Source: RBG-16-49-21 sp040768125 (GTDB lineage: Bacteria; Spirochaetota; UBA4802; UBA5550). Taken from it: 64,000 bases of DNA. Below the pieces are notes generated by a model that worked only from the letters and a program-made list of their open reading frames with translations, did not search any database and was not told where the DNA came from. Positions 15,982 to 25,275 of the stretch are shown one piece after another (position 1 is the first letter of the stretch; every line of letters starts with the position of its first letter). Position numbers and translations under genes: made by a program. The DNA is taken from positions 124,001 through 188,000 of the forward strand of contig JAXGNG010000006.1 of assembly GCA_040768125.1 (NCBI GenBank), in the 5' to 3' direction.

Positions 15982-17463
15982 CTACTCCCCGGCGGCACCC
16001 GCGCCGGAGTTTTTCAACACGGCCGTCGTGCCGCCGTGCCATTCGTTCGCCGCGACCCCCAGGCGGATCCGGTCAAGGCGATGCTGGAGGAGGGCGCGCC
16101 GGTAGTCGTCCTTCGCCTCCTGGAGCGAGGTGAGGGAGGTGAGCACGTCGAGGATCGTCACCAGGTTCATCCGGTACTCCGCCGAGACGGTGCGGTTGTT
16201 CTGCTCCGCCGCCTCGAGGGCGCGGCGGAAGGCCTCCAGCTCCCTCTGCGAGCTCTCCCAGGTCTGGTAGGCGTCGATGATGTCCTGGCGTGCCAGGCGG
16301 AGCGCCATGGAGAGCCCCAGGTCCGCCTGCCGCTTCACCGATCGGGCCTCCCGGGTCTTCGCGAAGGTGACGTCGGGTCCCAGGAGCGGCACCTCCACCC
16401 CCAGGGATACGTAGTGGTCCCGGTACCGCGTGGGGGTAAGTAAGCTCGTGGGTGAGCGGTACGCCTGGAGCGCCCGCTCCCACCGCGGCGCGTACGCCTT
16501 CTCCTGGTAGAGCATGTAGCCTCCCTCGATGTAGGCCAAGGGGAGGTGCAGGCCCAGGGCGGAGAGCACGCCGGCCCGGGCGTGGTCGATCCGCTCCCGC
16601 GCCGCCTTCACGTCCCACCTCTTTTCGGCGAGTGAGTCCGCGTCCTTCCCGGAATAGCCGGGCGTGGGCGGTTCCATTCCCTCCTTCAACACGTAGGCGT
16701 CACGGGTTCCAACGAGGTTTTCCAGGACTACCCGTGCGTGGGCCAGGCCGTTTTTGAGGGAGGTGATGTCTGCCTCGAGGCGGTACATCTGCGCCCTGGT
16801 CCTCAGTACGTCGCTCCGCCTGCTCCGCCCGATGGCGACGCGTCGTTCGAGTTCCCTGAGCATTCTCTCATGCAGGCCGAGCATCTCCTCGTTGTTTTTG
16901 AGGCTCTCTTCTATCCGGAGGGCGTTGTAGAACGCCGCGGCGACGTCGACGAGGAGCCGTCCCGCGGCGTCATGGAGCTCCATGCGCCGCATCTTCACCT
17001 CGGCTACGGAGGAGGTGATGCGCGAGGCCTCGTCGAGGCCCGTCATGACGGGAAGACGGGCCACGAGGCTCACCATGGAGCGCGAGGCCGAGACGTAGTT
17101 TTCCTTCATCTCGGGGTAGGACTTGTTCGCCCGGAGCGAAAGGGTGGGGAGGAAGGAGGTGATGGCCTGCTCCTTCCTGAGCTTTGCCTGGACCGAGTGT
17201 TCTCCCTCGATGGCCATGACCTCGGTGTTGAACACCGCCAGGGCGTAGGCGTCGAAAAGGGCAAGCTCCCGCGCCTCCCTGGCGGACCTGATGTCCTCCT
17301 CGGTGATGCCGGTGACCTCGTGGAGCATTGTTCTCACGGCGTCGCGGGAAGGCTTCGCCGCGGCGCGCAGGGCGGGAATCGCCAACATGAGAGCAATGGC
17401 GGTGATATGACGGACAAATCCGTTCCGGTCCGGGCCCCCAGGGCGAGTGCGTGGTGATTTCAT
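15982..17463 (-). CDS. TolC-family outer-membrane efflux protein
   Basis: The outer-membrane channel of tripartite exporters. About 493 residues with a cleavable signal (hydrophobic segment ending LRAAAKP). Two long internally similar helical/coiled-coil halves include segments such as LLVDVAAAFYNALRIEESLKN and LARQDIIDAYQTWESSQREL. These are the usual OEP repeats, each ending in small/polar heptads. The ATG at 17463 was chosen because it leaves a normal signal peptide; the frame extends further upstream. The gene is divergent from the RND permease at 17766 and is probably its channel. No membrane-fusion (adaptor) gene lies next to the pair. Confidence 0.85.
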   Translation of the reverse strand: MKSPRTRPGGPDRNGFVRHITAIALMLAIPALRAAAKPSRDAVRTMLHEVTGITEEDIRSAREARELALFDAYALAVFNTEVMAIEGEHSVQAKLRKEQAITSFLPTLSLRANKSYPEMKENYVSASRSMVSLVARLPVMTGLDEASRITSSVAEVKMRRMELHDAAGRLLVDVAAAFYNALRIEESLKNNEEMLGLHERMLRELERRVAIGRSRRSDVLRTRAQMYRLEADITSLKNGLAHARVVLENLVGTRDAYVLKEGMEPPTPGYSGKDADSLAEKRWDVKAARERIDHARAGVLSALGLHLPLAYIEGGYMLYQEKAYAPRWERALQAYRSPTSLLTPTRYRDHYVSLGVEVPLLGPDVTFAKTREARSVKRQADLGLSMALRLARQDIIDAYQTWESSQRELEAFRRALEAAEQNNRTVSAEYRMNLVTILDVLTSLTSLQEAKDDYRRALLQHRLDRIRLGVAANEWHGGTTAVLKNSGAGAAGE

Positions 17464-17765
17464 TGAATCGGCGCCTCGGTTTTCCTTTCGTAGTACACGG
17501 CGTGGTGCCGGGATTTTCCCGTATCCGACGCGGGGCCTCACCCGCCCGCGCCGGGGTCTCGCTTCACGCGTGGGCCAAGCTTATCGCGGAAGGCGTGAAT
17601 CTGGCAATACTATTTCGTGAAATGTATATTTTTCATGACCGGCAATAATTGTAATTGCAAATCGTGATTCAATGTATAGGAAGGGATGGTGATCCGGCGT
17701 TCCCGGGGCGGATGCCTCCCGGCGAGGCGCCGGTTGCAGTTACGCGAGGGACGGTGCCCGCTGTC
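17464..17765. other. Divergent intergenic region between the TolC-like and RND genes
   Basis: About 300 bases. The part around 17600-17685 is AT-rich (CGTGAAATGTATATTTTTCA and neighbouring sequence) and probably holds the divergent promoters. No clear operator was identified and no gene is visible. Confidence 0.3.
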
Positions 17766-20700
17766 ATGATGCTTTCCGACATATCGATCAAGAACACGGT
17801 CTTCGCCTGGATCCTCATGGCCGGCCTGATCCTCTTCGGCGCCATCGGCTTCAGCCGCATGGGCATCAGCCAGCTTCCCGACGTCGATTTCCCCGTGCTC
17901 TCCGTGAGGGTCACCTGGCAGGGGGCCTCGCCGGAGACCATGGAGTCCACCGTGGCGGACGTCCTTGAGGACGCGGTCATGACCATCGAGGGGATACGGA
18001 ACGTCAGCTCCGTGTCCATGGAAGGCCTCTCGACCATCACCATCGAGTTCGAGCTGAGCCGGGACATTGACTCGGCGCTCCAGGAGGTGCAGACAAAGAT
18101 CCTCCAGTCCCAGAGGAACCTCCCCTCGGACATCGATCCCCCCATCGTCACCAAGTCGAACCCCGAGGACCGTCCCATCATGTATACCTCCCTGAGCGGC
18201 GACACGGACCAGAGGAGCAAGATCCTCTTCGTCCGCGACCGCCTCAAGGACACCATCACCACCATCGAGGGGGTGGGCGACGTGCGCCTGGGCGGCTACG
18301 TGGACCCGAACATGCGGATCTGGCTCAACACCGACGCCATGGCGCGCCTGGAAATAACCGTGGACGACGTCATCAACACCGTCACGAGCCAGCATACCCT
18401 CACCCCCTCGGGGTACATCTTCAGCGGGCCGCGGGAATCCAACGTCAGGGTCCTGAGCGAGGCCCGGACGCCGGCTGAGTTCGAGAACCTGATCATCTCC
18501 AGGAGGGGCGGCGAGCCGATATGGAAGCCGATCCGACTCGGCCAGGTGGCCAGGGTCGAGGAGGGCCTGGCTGACGTGCGGCGCCTCTCCCGCTTCAGGG
18601 GCGAGCCCGCCGTGGGGCTCGGCGTCATCAAGCAGCGCGGCTCAAACGCCGTCGCCGTGGCCCGGTCGGTCAAGGAGCGCATCAGGGAGCTCAACGCCTC
18701 GGGGCTTCTTCCAGAAAAGATGAAGATGAACATCTCCTTCGACGCGACGAAGTTCATCGAGGAGGCCACGGACGAGCTTCTCTTCACCCTCATGCTCTCG
18801 GTGATCCTGACCTCCCTGGTCTGCTGGGTGTTCCTCGGCTCATGGAGTTCGGCGTTCAACGTCATCCTGGCGATACCCACGTCCCTCGTGGGGTCCTTCA
18901 TTATCCTCTACTTCCTGGACTTCACCCTCAACACCTTCACCCTCCTGGCCCTTTCACTGGTGATCGGCATCGTCGTGGACGACGCTATCATGGTGATGGA
19001 AAACATCGTGCGCCATTTCGAGGCGGGGATGACCCGCGTGAAGGCGGCCATCGTCGGGGCCCGGGAGATCGCCCCGGCCGCCACGGCCACCACCCTGGCG
19101 ATCCTGGCCATTTTCCTCCCCGTGGTGTTCATGGAGGGGATCATCGGCAGGTTCTTCTTCCAGTTCGGCGTCACCATGTCCGTGGCGGTCCTCATTTCAC
19201 TCCTGGAGGCGCTGACGCTGACGCCCATGCGGTGCTCCCAGCTCCTCAAGAGGGGAGAAGAGACCAGGATGGAGGCGGCCATGGACCGGATCATGGGCGC
19301 CCTTTCCGCGGCGTACCGGCGGGTCCTCGCCTGGTGCCTGGACAACCGCTGGAAGGTCGTGGTCACGGCCTTCGCGATCTTCGCGTTCTCGCTCCTCCTG
19401 CTCCTGGGGATGCGCAAGGAATTCGTGCCGCCCCAGGACCAGGGGATCTTCATGGTGACCATGCGTACCCCCCTGGGGTCGTCCCTGGAATACACGGACG
19501 GCGTGTTCAAAAAGGCCGAGGCGATACTTGGATCGCGCCCCGAGGTCAGGACCTTCATGTGCGCCGTGGGTGGATTCCAGGGAGGGCTGGTGAACGAGGG
19601 AAGGATATACGTGACGCTGGCGGACAGGGATGAACGGCCCGTCGCGCCTCCCTTCGCGAAGCGTCCCTCCCAGCAGGAGTTCATGGGATTCATCCGCGAG
19701 CAGTTCAGGAAAATACCCGGCACGGCCGTCGTGACGATCATGGACCCCTCCCAGGCCGGCTTCTCCGCCCGGCGGGGCTACCCCATCGAGTTTTCCGTCC
19801 AGGGGCCCGACTGGCTCAGGCTCGCCGATTACTCGAAGAAGATCATGGCGGCCATGGAGAAGTCGGGGATGGTGACCGATATTGACAGCGACTACCAGAT
19901 GGGGATGCCGGAGATCAAGGTGACCCCGGACCGGGGCCGCGCCAGCGCCCGGGGCGTCACCATCACCAACATCGCCGACACCATCAGCGCCGCCGTGGGA
20001 AGCCTCCGCGTGGGGAAGTACACCGACGAGGCGGGGCGGCGGAACGACATACGCGTCAAGCTCCTGGACCAGTACAACCGCGCGCCCTCCGACATCAGCC
20101 GCATCAGGGTGCGCAACATCCACGGCGAGATGGTCCCCCTCTCCTCCCTGGTGAGCATCACCGAGCGGCCCTCGTACCTCACCATCACGCGCTACAACCG
20201 TGAGCGGGCCATCAGCGTCTTCGCCAACGTCGCGCCGGGGATGTCGCAATCGGACATCATGGCGTTCATCGAGAAGACCTCCGCCGCGGTGCTCCCACGG
20301 GGCTACCACGTGGTGTTCTCCGGGAGCTCCGAGACCTTCCGGGAGTCCTTCGAGAGCCTCATCTTCGCCCTGGTCCTGGGGATCATCGTGGCCTACATGA
20401 TCCTGGGGTCGCAGTACAACAGCTTTCTCCACCCGGTCATCATTCTCCTGGCGCTTCCCTTCAGCGCCACGGGGGCCCTCATGGCCATGCGCCTCACGGG
20501 GATATCCCTCAACATCTACAGCATGATCGGCCTTCTTCTCCTCATGGGGATCGTGAAAAAGAACTCCATCATGCTCGTCGATTTCACCAACCAGCGGCGG
20601 GTCGCGGGGATGGGGGTCCGCGAGGCCCTCATGGATGCCTGCCCCATCAGGCTCAGGCCGATCCTGATGACCTCCGTGGCCACCATCGCCGCCGCGATCC

Positions 20701-20900
20701 CCCCGGCCATGTCCCTCGGCCCCGGCGCGGAAACCACGCGGCCCATGGGCATCGTGGTGATCGGCGGGGTCCTCTTCTCGACGCTTCTCACGCTTTTCGT
20801 CGTCCCCTGCGCCTACAGCCTCTTCAGCCGCTTCGAGAGCCTGCGGCACCGGGAGGAGCTCCGCGAGGCCCTGGTCTCACTGGGAGAGATAAAGGAGTAG
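17766..20900 (+). CDS. RND efflux pump inner-membrane permease (HAE-1 type)
   Basis: A proton-driven exporter of about 1044 residues, usual for the AcrB/MexB class. After the first helix (NTVFAWILMAGLILFGAIGF) it has the QLPDVDFPVLSVRVTWQGASPE porter start. LVIGIVVDDAIMVMEN in the fourth helix contains the paired aspartates of the proton relay. A second duplicated half has GIVKKNSIMLVDF. The ATG at 17766 was selected because homologues begin just before the ISIKNTVFAW segment; no strong ribosome site is seen and the frame extends upstream. It is probably paired with the divergent TolC-like protein. The substrate is unknown. Confidence 0.9.
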   Translation: MMLSDISIKNTVFAWILMAGLILFGAIGFSRMGISQLPDVDFPVLSVRVTWQGASPETMESTVADVLEDAVMTIEGIRNVSSVSMEGLSTITIEFELSRDIDSALQEVQTKILQSQRNLPSDIDPPIVTKSNPEDRPIMYTSLSGDTDQRSKILFVRDRLKDTITTIEGVGDVRLGGYVDPNMRIWLNTDAMARLEITVDDVINTVTSQHTLTPSGYIFSGPRESNVRVLSEARTPAEFENLIISRRGGEPIWKPIRLGQVARVEEGLADVRRLSRFRGEPAVGLGVIKQRGSNAVAVARSVKERIRELNASGLLPEKMKMNISFDATKFIEEATDELLFTLMLSVILTSLVCWVFLGSWSSAFNVILAIPTSLVGSFIILYFLDFTLNTFTLLALSLVIGIVVDDAIMVMENIVRHFEAGMTRVKAAIVGAREIAPAATATTLAILAIFLPVVFMEGIIGRFFFQFGVTMSVAVLISLLEALTLTPMRCSQLLKRGEETRMEAAMDRIMGALSAAYRRVLAWCLDNRWKVVVTAFAIFAFSLLLLLGMRKEFVPPQDQGIFMVTMRTPLGSSLEYTDGVFKKAEAILGSRPEVRTFMCAVGGFQGGLVNEGRIYVTLADRDERPVAPPFAKRPSQQEFMGFIREQFRKIPGTAVVTIMDPSQAGFSARRGYPIEFSVQGPDWLRLADYSKKIMAAMEKSGMVTDIDSDYQMGMPEIKVTPDRGRASARGVTITNIADTISAAVGSLRVGKYTDEAGRRNDIRVKLLDQYNRAPSDISRIRVRNIHGEMVPLSSLVSITERPSYLTITRYNRERAISVFANVAPGMSQSDIMAFIEKTSAAVLPRGYHVVFSGSSETFRESFESLIFALVLGIIVAYMILGSQYNSFLHPVIILLALPFSATGALMAMRLTGISLNIYSMIGLLLLMGIVKKNSIMLVDFTNQRRVAGMGVREALMDACPIRLRPILMTSVATIAAAIPPAMSLGPGAETTRPMGIVVIGGVLFSTLLTLFVVPCAYSLFSRFESLRHREELREALVSLGEIKE

Positions 20901-21010
20901 GGGACGTTACGCATGGTAAGGGACAGATCGAAGGGCCGGCGCGCTTAATCGAGAGCGTGGACATGCAAACGCGGCGTGAGGACATATGTAATTAACGGCA
21001 GACCGCCCTT

Positions 21011-21412
21011 TCAGTCATACACCCGGTAGAGAACGTAAAGCGCCGCCGCGATTACCAGCTGGCAGCTCAGGACCAGTATCCAGGTCGAGAACTGGGGTAT
21101 GAAGATGATGCCGCTGTTCCCGATCTTGAGTCCCCAGACGAACCTGGCGAGAAAAATCCTCAGGAGCCAGATCCCCAGGGTGGCCAGGCACGCGAGGGAA
21201 ACCGCCTTCCTTCTCGGGAAGGTGAAGAGGCCCGCCATGAGGAGAAGGCCGCAGATGATCTCGACGATGCCGAAGATGATCTCCAGGCCGTGGGTATCGT
21301 TCAGGGAGAACACGCTCTCCTGGACCTGGGGGATGACGCCGATGATGCCGAGGATTATGAAGAAGGCCCCCAGTGATACGCGCAGAACTTTCACGGATAG
21401 ATATTTTGCCAT
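21011..21412 (-). CDS. Four-helix DoxX-like membrane protein
   Basis: 133 residues with four hydrophobic helices (near 10-28, 42-63, 68-90 and 108-130), the size and topology of DoxX-like/DUF417-type proteins. AAGGAGGGCGGGA precedes the ATG. No catalytic residues were recognised. It is the last gene of a minus-strand series that begins near 28 kb, though 175 bases separate it from the SpoIIE gene. Confidence 0.6.
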   Translation of the reverse strand: MAKYLSVKVLRVSLGAFFIILGIIGVIPQVQESVFSLNDTHGLEIIFGIVEIICGLLLMAGLFTFPRRKAVSLACLATLGIWLLRIFLARFVWGLKIGNSGIIFIPQFSTWILVLSCQLVIAAALYVLYRVYD

Positions 21413-21586
21413 TCCCGCCCTCCTTGATGCGATGTACGAGTATCATCGCGGTTATTTGCTGTTGTGACAAGACATTTTTTATCAAGGTGAAGCGCCGCCG
21501 GTTACATGAGGGGGCCGGGTATCCGGCGTGATCTTCGCGTGCCGCGCACATTCGGCATTACGGGTGCAGGGCCCATCCGGGCGCGG

Positions 21587-23554
21587 TCAGCCCCGGTATT
21601 TCGTGACAAGAATGGTGATGTCGTCCTCGAACTCGGGAGACGTGGTGCCGATATATCGGTATATCTCGCGGTATACTGTTTCGCACAACTCCTCGGATGA
21701 AAGCGACGCGTTTTGCCGGATAAGCCTGTCCAGTCTCTTTTCGCCGTACATCGCCATGTCGCTGTTCCGCGCCTCGATGATGCCGTCCGTGTAGAGCATG
21801 ATCTTGTCCTCCCGCCCGAGAGTGGTGACGACCTCGGCATGGTTGGGCGGGAAGGACTCGCTCAGGATGCGTCCCTGGGACCCCACGTATTCGACCTCTC
21901 CGGACCCGCGGATGATAATGAAGGAGGGGTGCCCGGCATTGGCGGAGCGCAGGGTGCCGGTGGCCATGTCGAGGTGGCAGAACACGGCGGAGATCAGGTG
22001 GCCCCCGAGCTTCTCCTTCAGCGACTCGTGGAGCACCTCCAGGGCGCGGGAGGGACTTCGACCCGAGGCGTAGCAGGCGGGGAGGGACATCTTCACCATG
22101 GCGGCGAGGAAGGCGGCGGGGACTCCGTGACCCGACACGTCGCAGATGAAAAGCATGATCTCGTCTCCCGAGCAGCTGAAATCCATGAAGTCGCCGCCCA
22201 CGCCCATCATCGGTTTGTACGTGAAGGCGATGGAGACCCTCTCGAGATCGGGAAGGCGCCCGGGAAGGAGCGACATCTGTATTTTCCGCGCCATCATGAT
22301 CTGGCGGTTCAGCTCCTCGGACTGCTCCTGTATGGTCAGGGTCCGCTCGGCGACGCGCCGCTCGAGCCCCTCGTTGAGGCGGCGTATCTCCTCGATGAGC
22401 CGCTTCTGCTCCTCCGAGGCGCGGTCCAGGTTCTTCACCATGTCGTTGAAGCTCGCCGCGAGGCGGCCGATTTCGTCCCCGCTCCTGACGTCAACCAGGG
22501 CGTTCATGTCGCCGCCGGAGAGCCTGGTGACGCCCTCCATCAGGCGCGCCAGGGGCCGCGTGATGTGGCGGGAGAGCACCACGGCGAGGAGCGTCGATAT
22601 GGCGAAGGTGACCAGGAAGACGAGGACCGCCGTCATGATGATGCGACGTCGGAAGATCTCCACGTCGCGGGAGTTGATGTCGATCATGACCGCGCCGATC
22701 CCCTCGTTCCTGCTGTTCAGGATGACGGCGTAGGCGGAGATGAATTCTCCGTAGGCGTTTTTAATCGGCTCCGGGTCGATGTAATTCCTCTTTTCAACGA
22801 TCAGCGTTTTAATGAACCGGACGATTTCTTTTTTTTCCACGAAATCGTTGCCCGGGTAGGAGCTCGGTTCCCCTTTTCCCGAATAGGTGATGAGACAGCC
22901 GACCTCCCTGCCGTTCAGCATGATCGGGCCCTCCTTGACCCGGTCGTTCCTGTGGGCAAATCCGCCGGGACAGTGGGCCGAGAGGGGATTCGTCGAGCGT
23001 ACCGTGAAGACCGCCTGATCGTTCAGCATGAGACGGCGCAGGGGCGGGGTGTCACGGAAGGCGACGCGCACCCTGCCGATCTCCGTGTCGATAGTAAAAT
23101 CTTCTTTATAAAACCGGTAATTGTACTCCACGGTCATCCGGCCGTCTCTGTCGAAGAACATGTCGAAGGCGAAGTGGTCGGTTTCGAACCACAGAAGGTC
23201 CTGCTCCGGGATGTTGCCGTCCAGGACGTAGTAGAGCCGGTCCTTCGCGCGGTCGTAGTTGACCGAGTAGATGTAGCGGACGTCCTTTTCCTGTTTCCAC
23301 ACCGCGCTGATGAGCCGGATGGAGCGCCAGTATTCCTCGTTCCCCACGGTCATCTTCTCGTGGGTAAGCCTCTCGTGGACGTCACCGTCGATGGCCGTGG
23401 CGATAAAGCGGGCGATGGAGAGCTTGTGCCTGCGGAAACGTTCGAAGAACTCGTCGCTCGAGACACGGTACATGAAAAATCCCAGGAGCGCCGCCACGAC
23501 GAAGTTCAGCGCCATGATCCAGAAGAAGATCTTGTACCTGAGATTGAAGTTCAT
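21587..23554 (-). CDS. Membrane sensor SpoIIE-type (PP2C) serine phosphatase with HAMP domain
   Basis: About 655 residues. The order is an N-terminal helix (near 8-27), a periplasmic sensor of about 280 residues, a second helix (near 300-325), a HAMP domain (SRHITRPLARLMEGV...), a coiled coil, and a C-terminal SpoIIE/PP2C phosphatase. The phosphatase has GVGGDFMDFSCS, DVSGHGVPAAFLAAMVK, SANAGHPSF, LYTDGIIEA and the closing EDDITILVTKY metal-binding Asp pair. Such proteins dephosphorylate STAS anti-sigma antagonists in response to external signals. No STAS or kinase gene is adjacent. The ATG at 23554 gives a normal membrane N-terminus; a GTG at 23587 is in frame but adds nothing recognisable. 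Confidence 0.87.
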   Translation of the reverse strand: MNFNLRYKIFFWIMALNFVVAALLGFFMYRVSSDEFFERFRRHKLSIARFIATAIDGDVHERLTHEKMTVGNEEYWRSIRLISAVWKQEKDVRYIYSVNYDRAKDRLYYVLDGNIPEQDLLWFETDHFAFDMFFDRDGRMTVEYNYRFYKEDFTIDTEIGRVRVAFRDTPPLRRLMLNDQAVFTVRSTNPLSAHCPGGFAHRNDRVKEGPIMLNGREVGCLITYSGKGEPSSYPGNDFVEKKEIVRFIKTLIVEKRNYIDPEPIKNAYGEFISAYAVILNSRNEGIGAVMIDINSRDVEIFRRRIIMTAVLVFLVTFAISTLLAVVLSRHITRPLARLMEGVTRLSGGDMNALVDVRSGDEIGRLAASFNDMVKNLDRASEEQKRLIEEIRRLNEGLERRVAERTLTIQEQSEELNRQIMMARKIQMSLLPGRLPDLERVSIAFTYKPMMGVGGDFMDFSCSGDEIMLFICDVSGHGVPAAFLAAMVKMSLPACYASGRSPSRALEVLHESLKEKLGGHLISAVFCHLDMATGTLRSANAGHPSFIIIRGSGEVEYVGSQGRILSESFPPNHAEVVTTLGREDKIMLYTDGIIEARNSDMAMYGEKRLDRLIRQNASLSSEELCETVYREIYRYIGTTSPEFEDDITILVTKYRG

Positions 23555-23687
23555 TGCGTGGACCGGTATGGCCCAATGGTACGGCACGGGGGGATTTAAA
23601 TCAAGAGCAAATTGCCCGGCGGGGGTTGAAATAATGACGGTTCAGTGTTCGTTGCATAACGCCGAATCGCGGAACCCCGCGGACCGG

Positions 23688-24545
23688 TCAGCCGAAGAGG
23701 AGCTTGACGGCCATCCCCAGGCCCAGGGATAGGACCACGACGGCCGCGGTGATGGAAACCACCTCCAGAAGGGCCTTCCGGTAGGGGAGGTTCCTCACCA
23801 CGGACATGAAGAAGGTGAAGACCGAGAGGATGAGGCTGACGGCGCCCAGGGCAGCGGCAAGGGCGGTGAAGTGATGGGAAAAAATGAAATAGGGGCTCAC
23901 GATGGCGGCGACGACCAGTATGTAGACGATGCCGGTGTACAGCGCCGCCTTTGCCGCCTCGCCGGCGTCGCCGGTCTCGGCCTTCTGGGAGAGATATTCC
24001 GAGGCGACCATGGCCAGGGTCGCCGCCATGCCGCTGATGAGGGCGGTTTTTCCCACGAGGAGGGCGCTGGACAGCGCGAAGGTGAGGCCCACGACGATGC
24101 CGGTAATCTCCTGGATGGAGTTGTTGACGGCGAGGACCATGGAGCCCAGGTGCCTGATGATGCCTTCCTCGATCTGGCCCACGAGGGCCTCCTCGTGCCT
24201 CACCTCGTCCCGCATGATCTTCTTCAGGCCCGGGACCCGCTCCTCGAACTCCCCGTAATCGTGCTCCGCCTGCTCCTCGCTGTTGCTCATCATCTTGAGG
24301 GTGAAGGTGATGCCGAAGAGACGCGAGGCCAGGCGGTAGATCCACAGCTTCGCATACGAGGGTCCAGTCTCCTCGCCGGTTATCTTTTTAAAGAAGTGAT
24401 GGTGCGCGAGCTCGTCGCCGGAAATTTGTTTCAGTATCTCCCCGTTTTTTCCCCTGAACCGCCGGGCGAGGGCGGCGTAGAGCAGGTGCTCCGTGATCTC
24501 GTTTTTCTGGAACGCGAGAATTTTTTTCAAGGATCCGGGTTTCAT
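23688..24545 (-). CDS. Ferritin-like/VIT1 membrane protein, probable iron or manganese transporter
   Basis: 285 residues. The N-terminal 130 residues are a rubrerythrin-like four-helix domain with KNEITEHLLYAAL, SGDELAHHHFFKKI and RDEVRHEEALVGQIEE supplying diiron Glu/His ligands. The C-terminal half has the VIT1/CCC1 signature helices (VNNSIQEITGIVVGLTFALS, ISGMAATLAMVASEYLS) and ends with three further helices. This is the domain order of MbfA-type iron exporters. A role in iron or manganese efflux or storage at the membrane follows from the family. It lies seven bases after a methyltransferase gene. Confidence 0.85.
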   Translation of the reverse strand: MKPGSLKKILAFQKNEITEHLLYAALARRFRGKNGEILKQISGDELAHHHFFKKITGEETGPSYAKLWIYRLASRLFGITFTLKMMSNSEEQAEHDYGEFEERVPGLKKIMRDEVRHEEALVGQIEEGIIRHLGSMVLAVNNSIQEITGIVVGLTFALSSALLVGKTALISGMAATLAMVASEYLSQKAETGDAGEAAKAALYTGIVYILVVAAIVSPYFIFSHHFTALAAALGAVSLILSVFTFFMSVVRNLPYRKALLEVVSITAAVVVLSLGLGMAVKLLFG

Positions 24546-24552
24546 CGCTTGT

Positions 24553-25215
24553 TCACCTTCCTGCTGTGTACCCCGGCGCGTCGCCGGGTTTCCGAAGGAG
24601 GGCGAGGATCGCCCTGTGCGGGGCGTTCTTACCCTCGATGTTCACTGTCTCGAGTCTTTCAATGGCGAAGAGAGGCCCGTACAGCGACCGCATTTCATCC
24701 TCCGAGGAAAAATAGAGCGTCGTGCCCAGGGGGGTTTCGCGGTAGTTGCCCGTGCCCCCGAAGGAGGCGTCGGTTTCGCTGAAAAAGACGGAGAGGTAGC
24801 GGCCCCCCGGCCGCAGCAGGCGGCGCACGTTTTTACAATAGGCCCTTCTCTGTTCCGGGAACACGTGGTGGAGGACCTCCCAGTCGAAGGCGAAGTCAAA
24901 GGGACCTTCGATTCTGGATATGTCCCCGCAGAGATCGGCGACGACGAAGGCGCAGTGAAGTCCTTCCCGCGACGCCGCTCGTTTCGCCATCTCAATGGCG
25001 ATGGGGGAGATGTCAACGCCCGTGACGTCGAACCCCTTTCCCGCGAGGTAGCGGGCGTAGTTCCCCGTACCGCATCCTGGCTCTATGACCCGGCACGGCT
25101 CGAGAACTCCGGATTCGACAAGTTTCCTGAGGATGGCCGGGGGGGTCTCGATGTTCCATGGAATGCGCTCCGGGGGAACCGTTGAATAAATGGCGTCCAT
25201 CTGCTCCCTGATCAT
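24553..25215 (-). CDS. SAM-dependent methyltransferase (class I)
   Basis: 220 residues. Motif I is VIEPGCGTGNYARYLAGKGF near residues 42-61, followed by VTGVDISPIAIEMAK (acidic end of beta 2) and GPFDFAFDWEVLHHVFP (motif II/III). The fold is that of small-molecule or thiopurine-type methyltransferases. The ATG at 25215 has GGGGAG upstream. The substrate is unknown. It lies between the amidase and the VIT1 gene in a tightly packed minus-strand series. Confidence 0.82.
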   Translation of the reverse strand: MIREQMDAIYSTVPPERIPWNIETPPAILRKLVESGVLEPCRVIEPGCGTGNYARYLAGKGFDVTGVDISPIAIEMAKRAASREGLHCAFVVADLCGDISRIEGPFDFAFDWEVLHHVFPEQRRAYCKNVRRLLRPGGRYLSVFFSETDASFGGTGNYRETPLGTTLYFSSEDEMRSLYGPLFAIERLETVNIEGKNAPHRAILALLRKPGDAPGYTAGR

Positions 25216-25275
25216 TCCTCGCTCCCCTTCGTTGCGGGTTTCGTGACGCCCCGTGAAGAGCGCCCTTCGCGAAAA

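Noticed and set aside
21713..23599. A 628-codon open frame on the plus strand
   Set aside because: It is the antisense shadow of the SpoIIE phosphatase; its composition is codon-complement-like and no family is recognisable. The same holds for the long minus-strand frames at 45458-47620 and 49151-51085 inside the Rhs gene.
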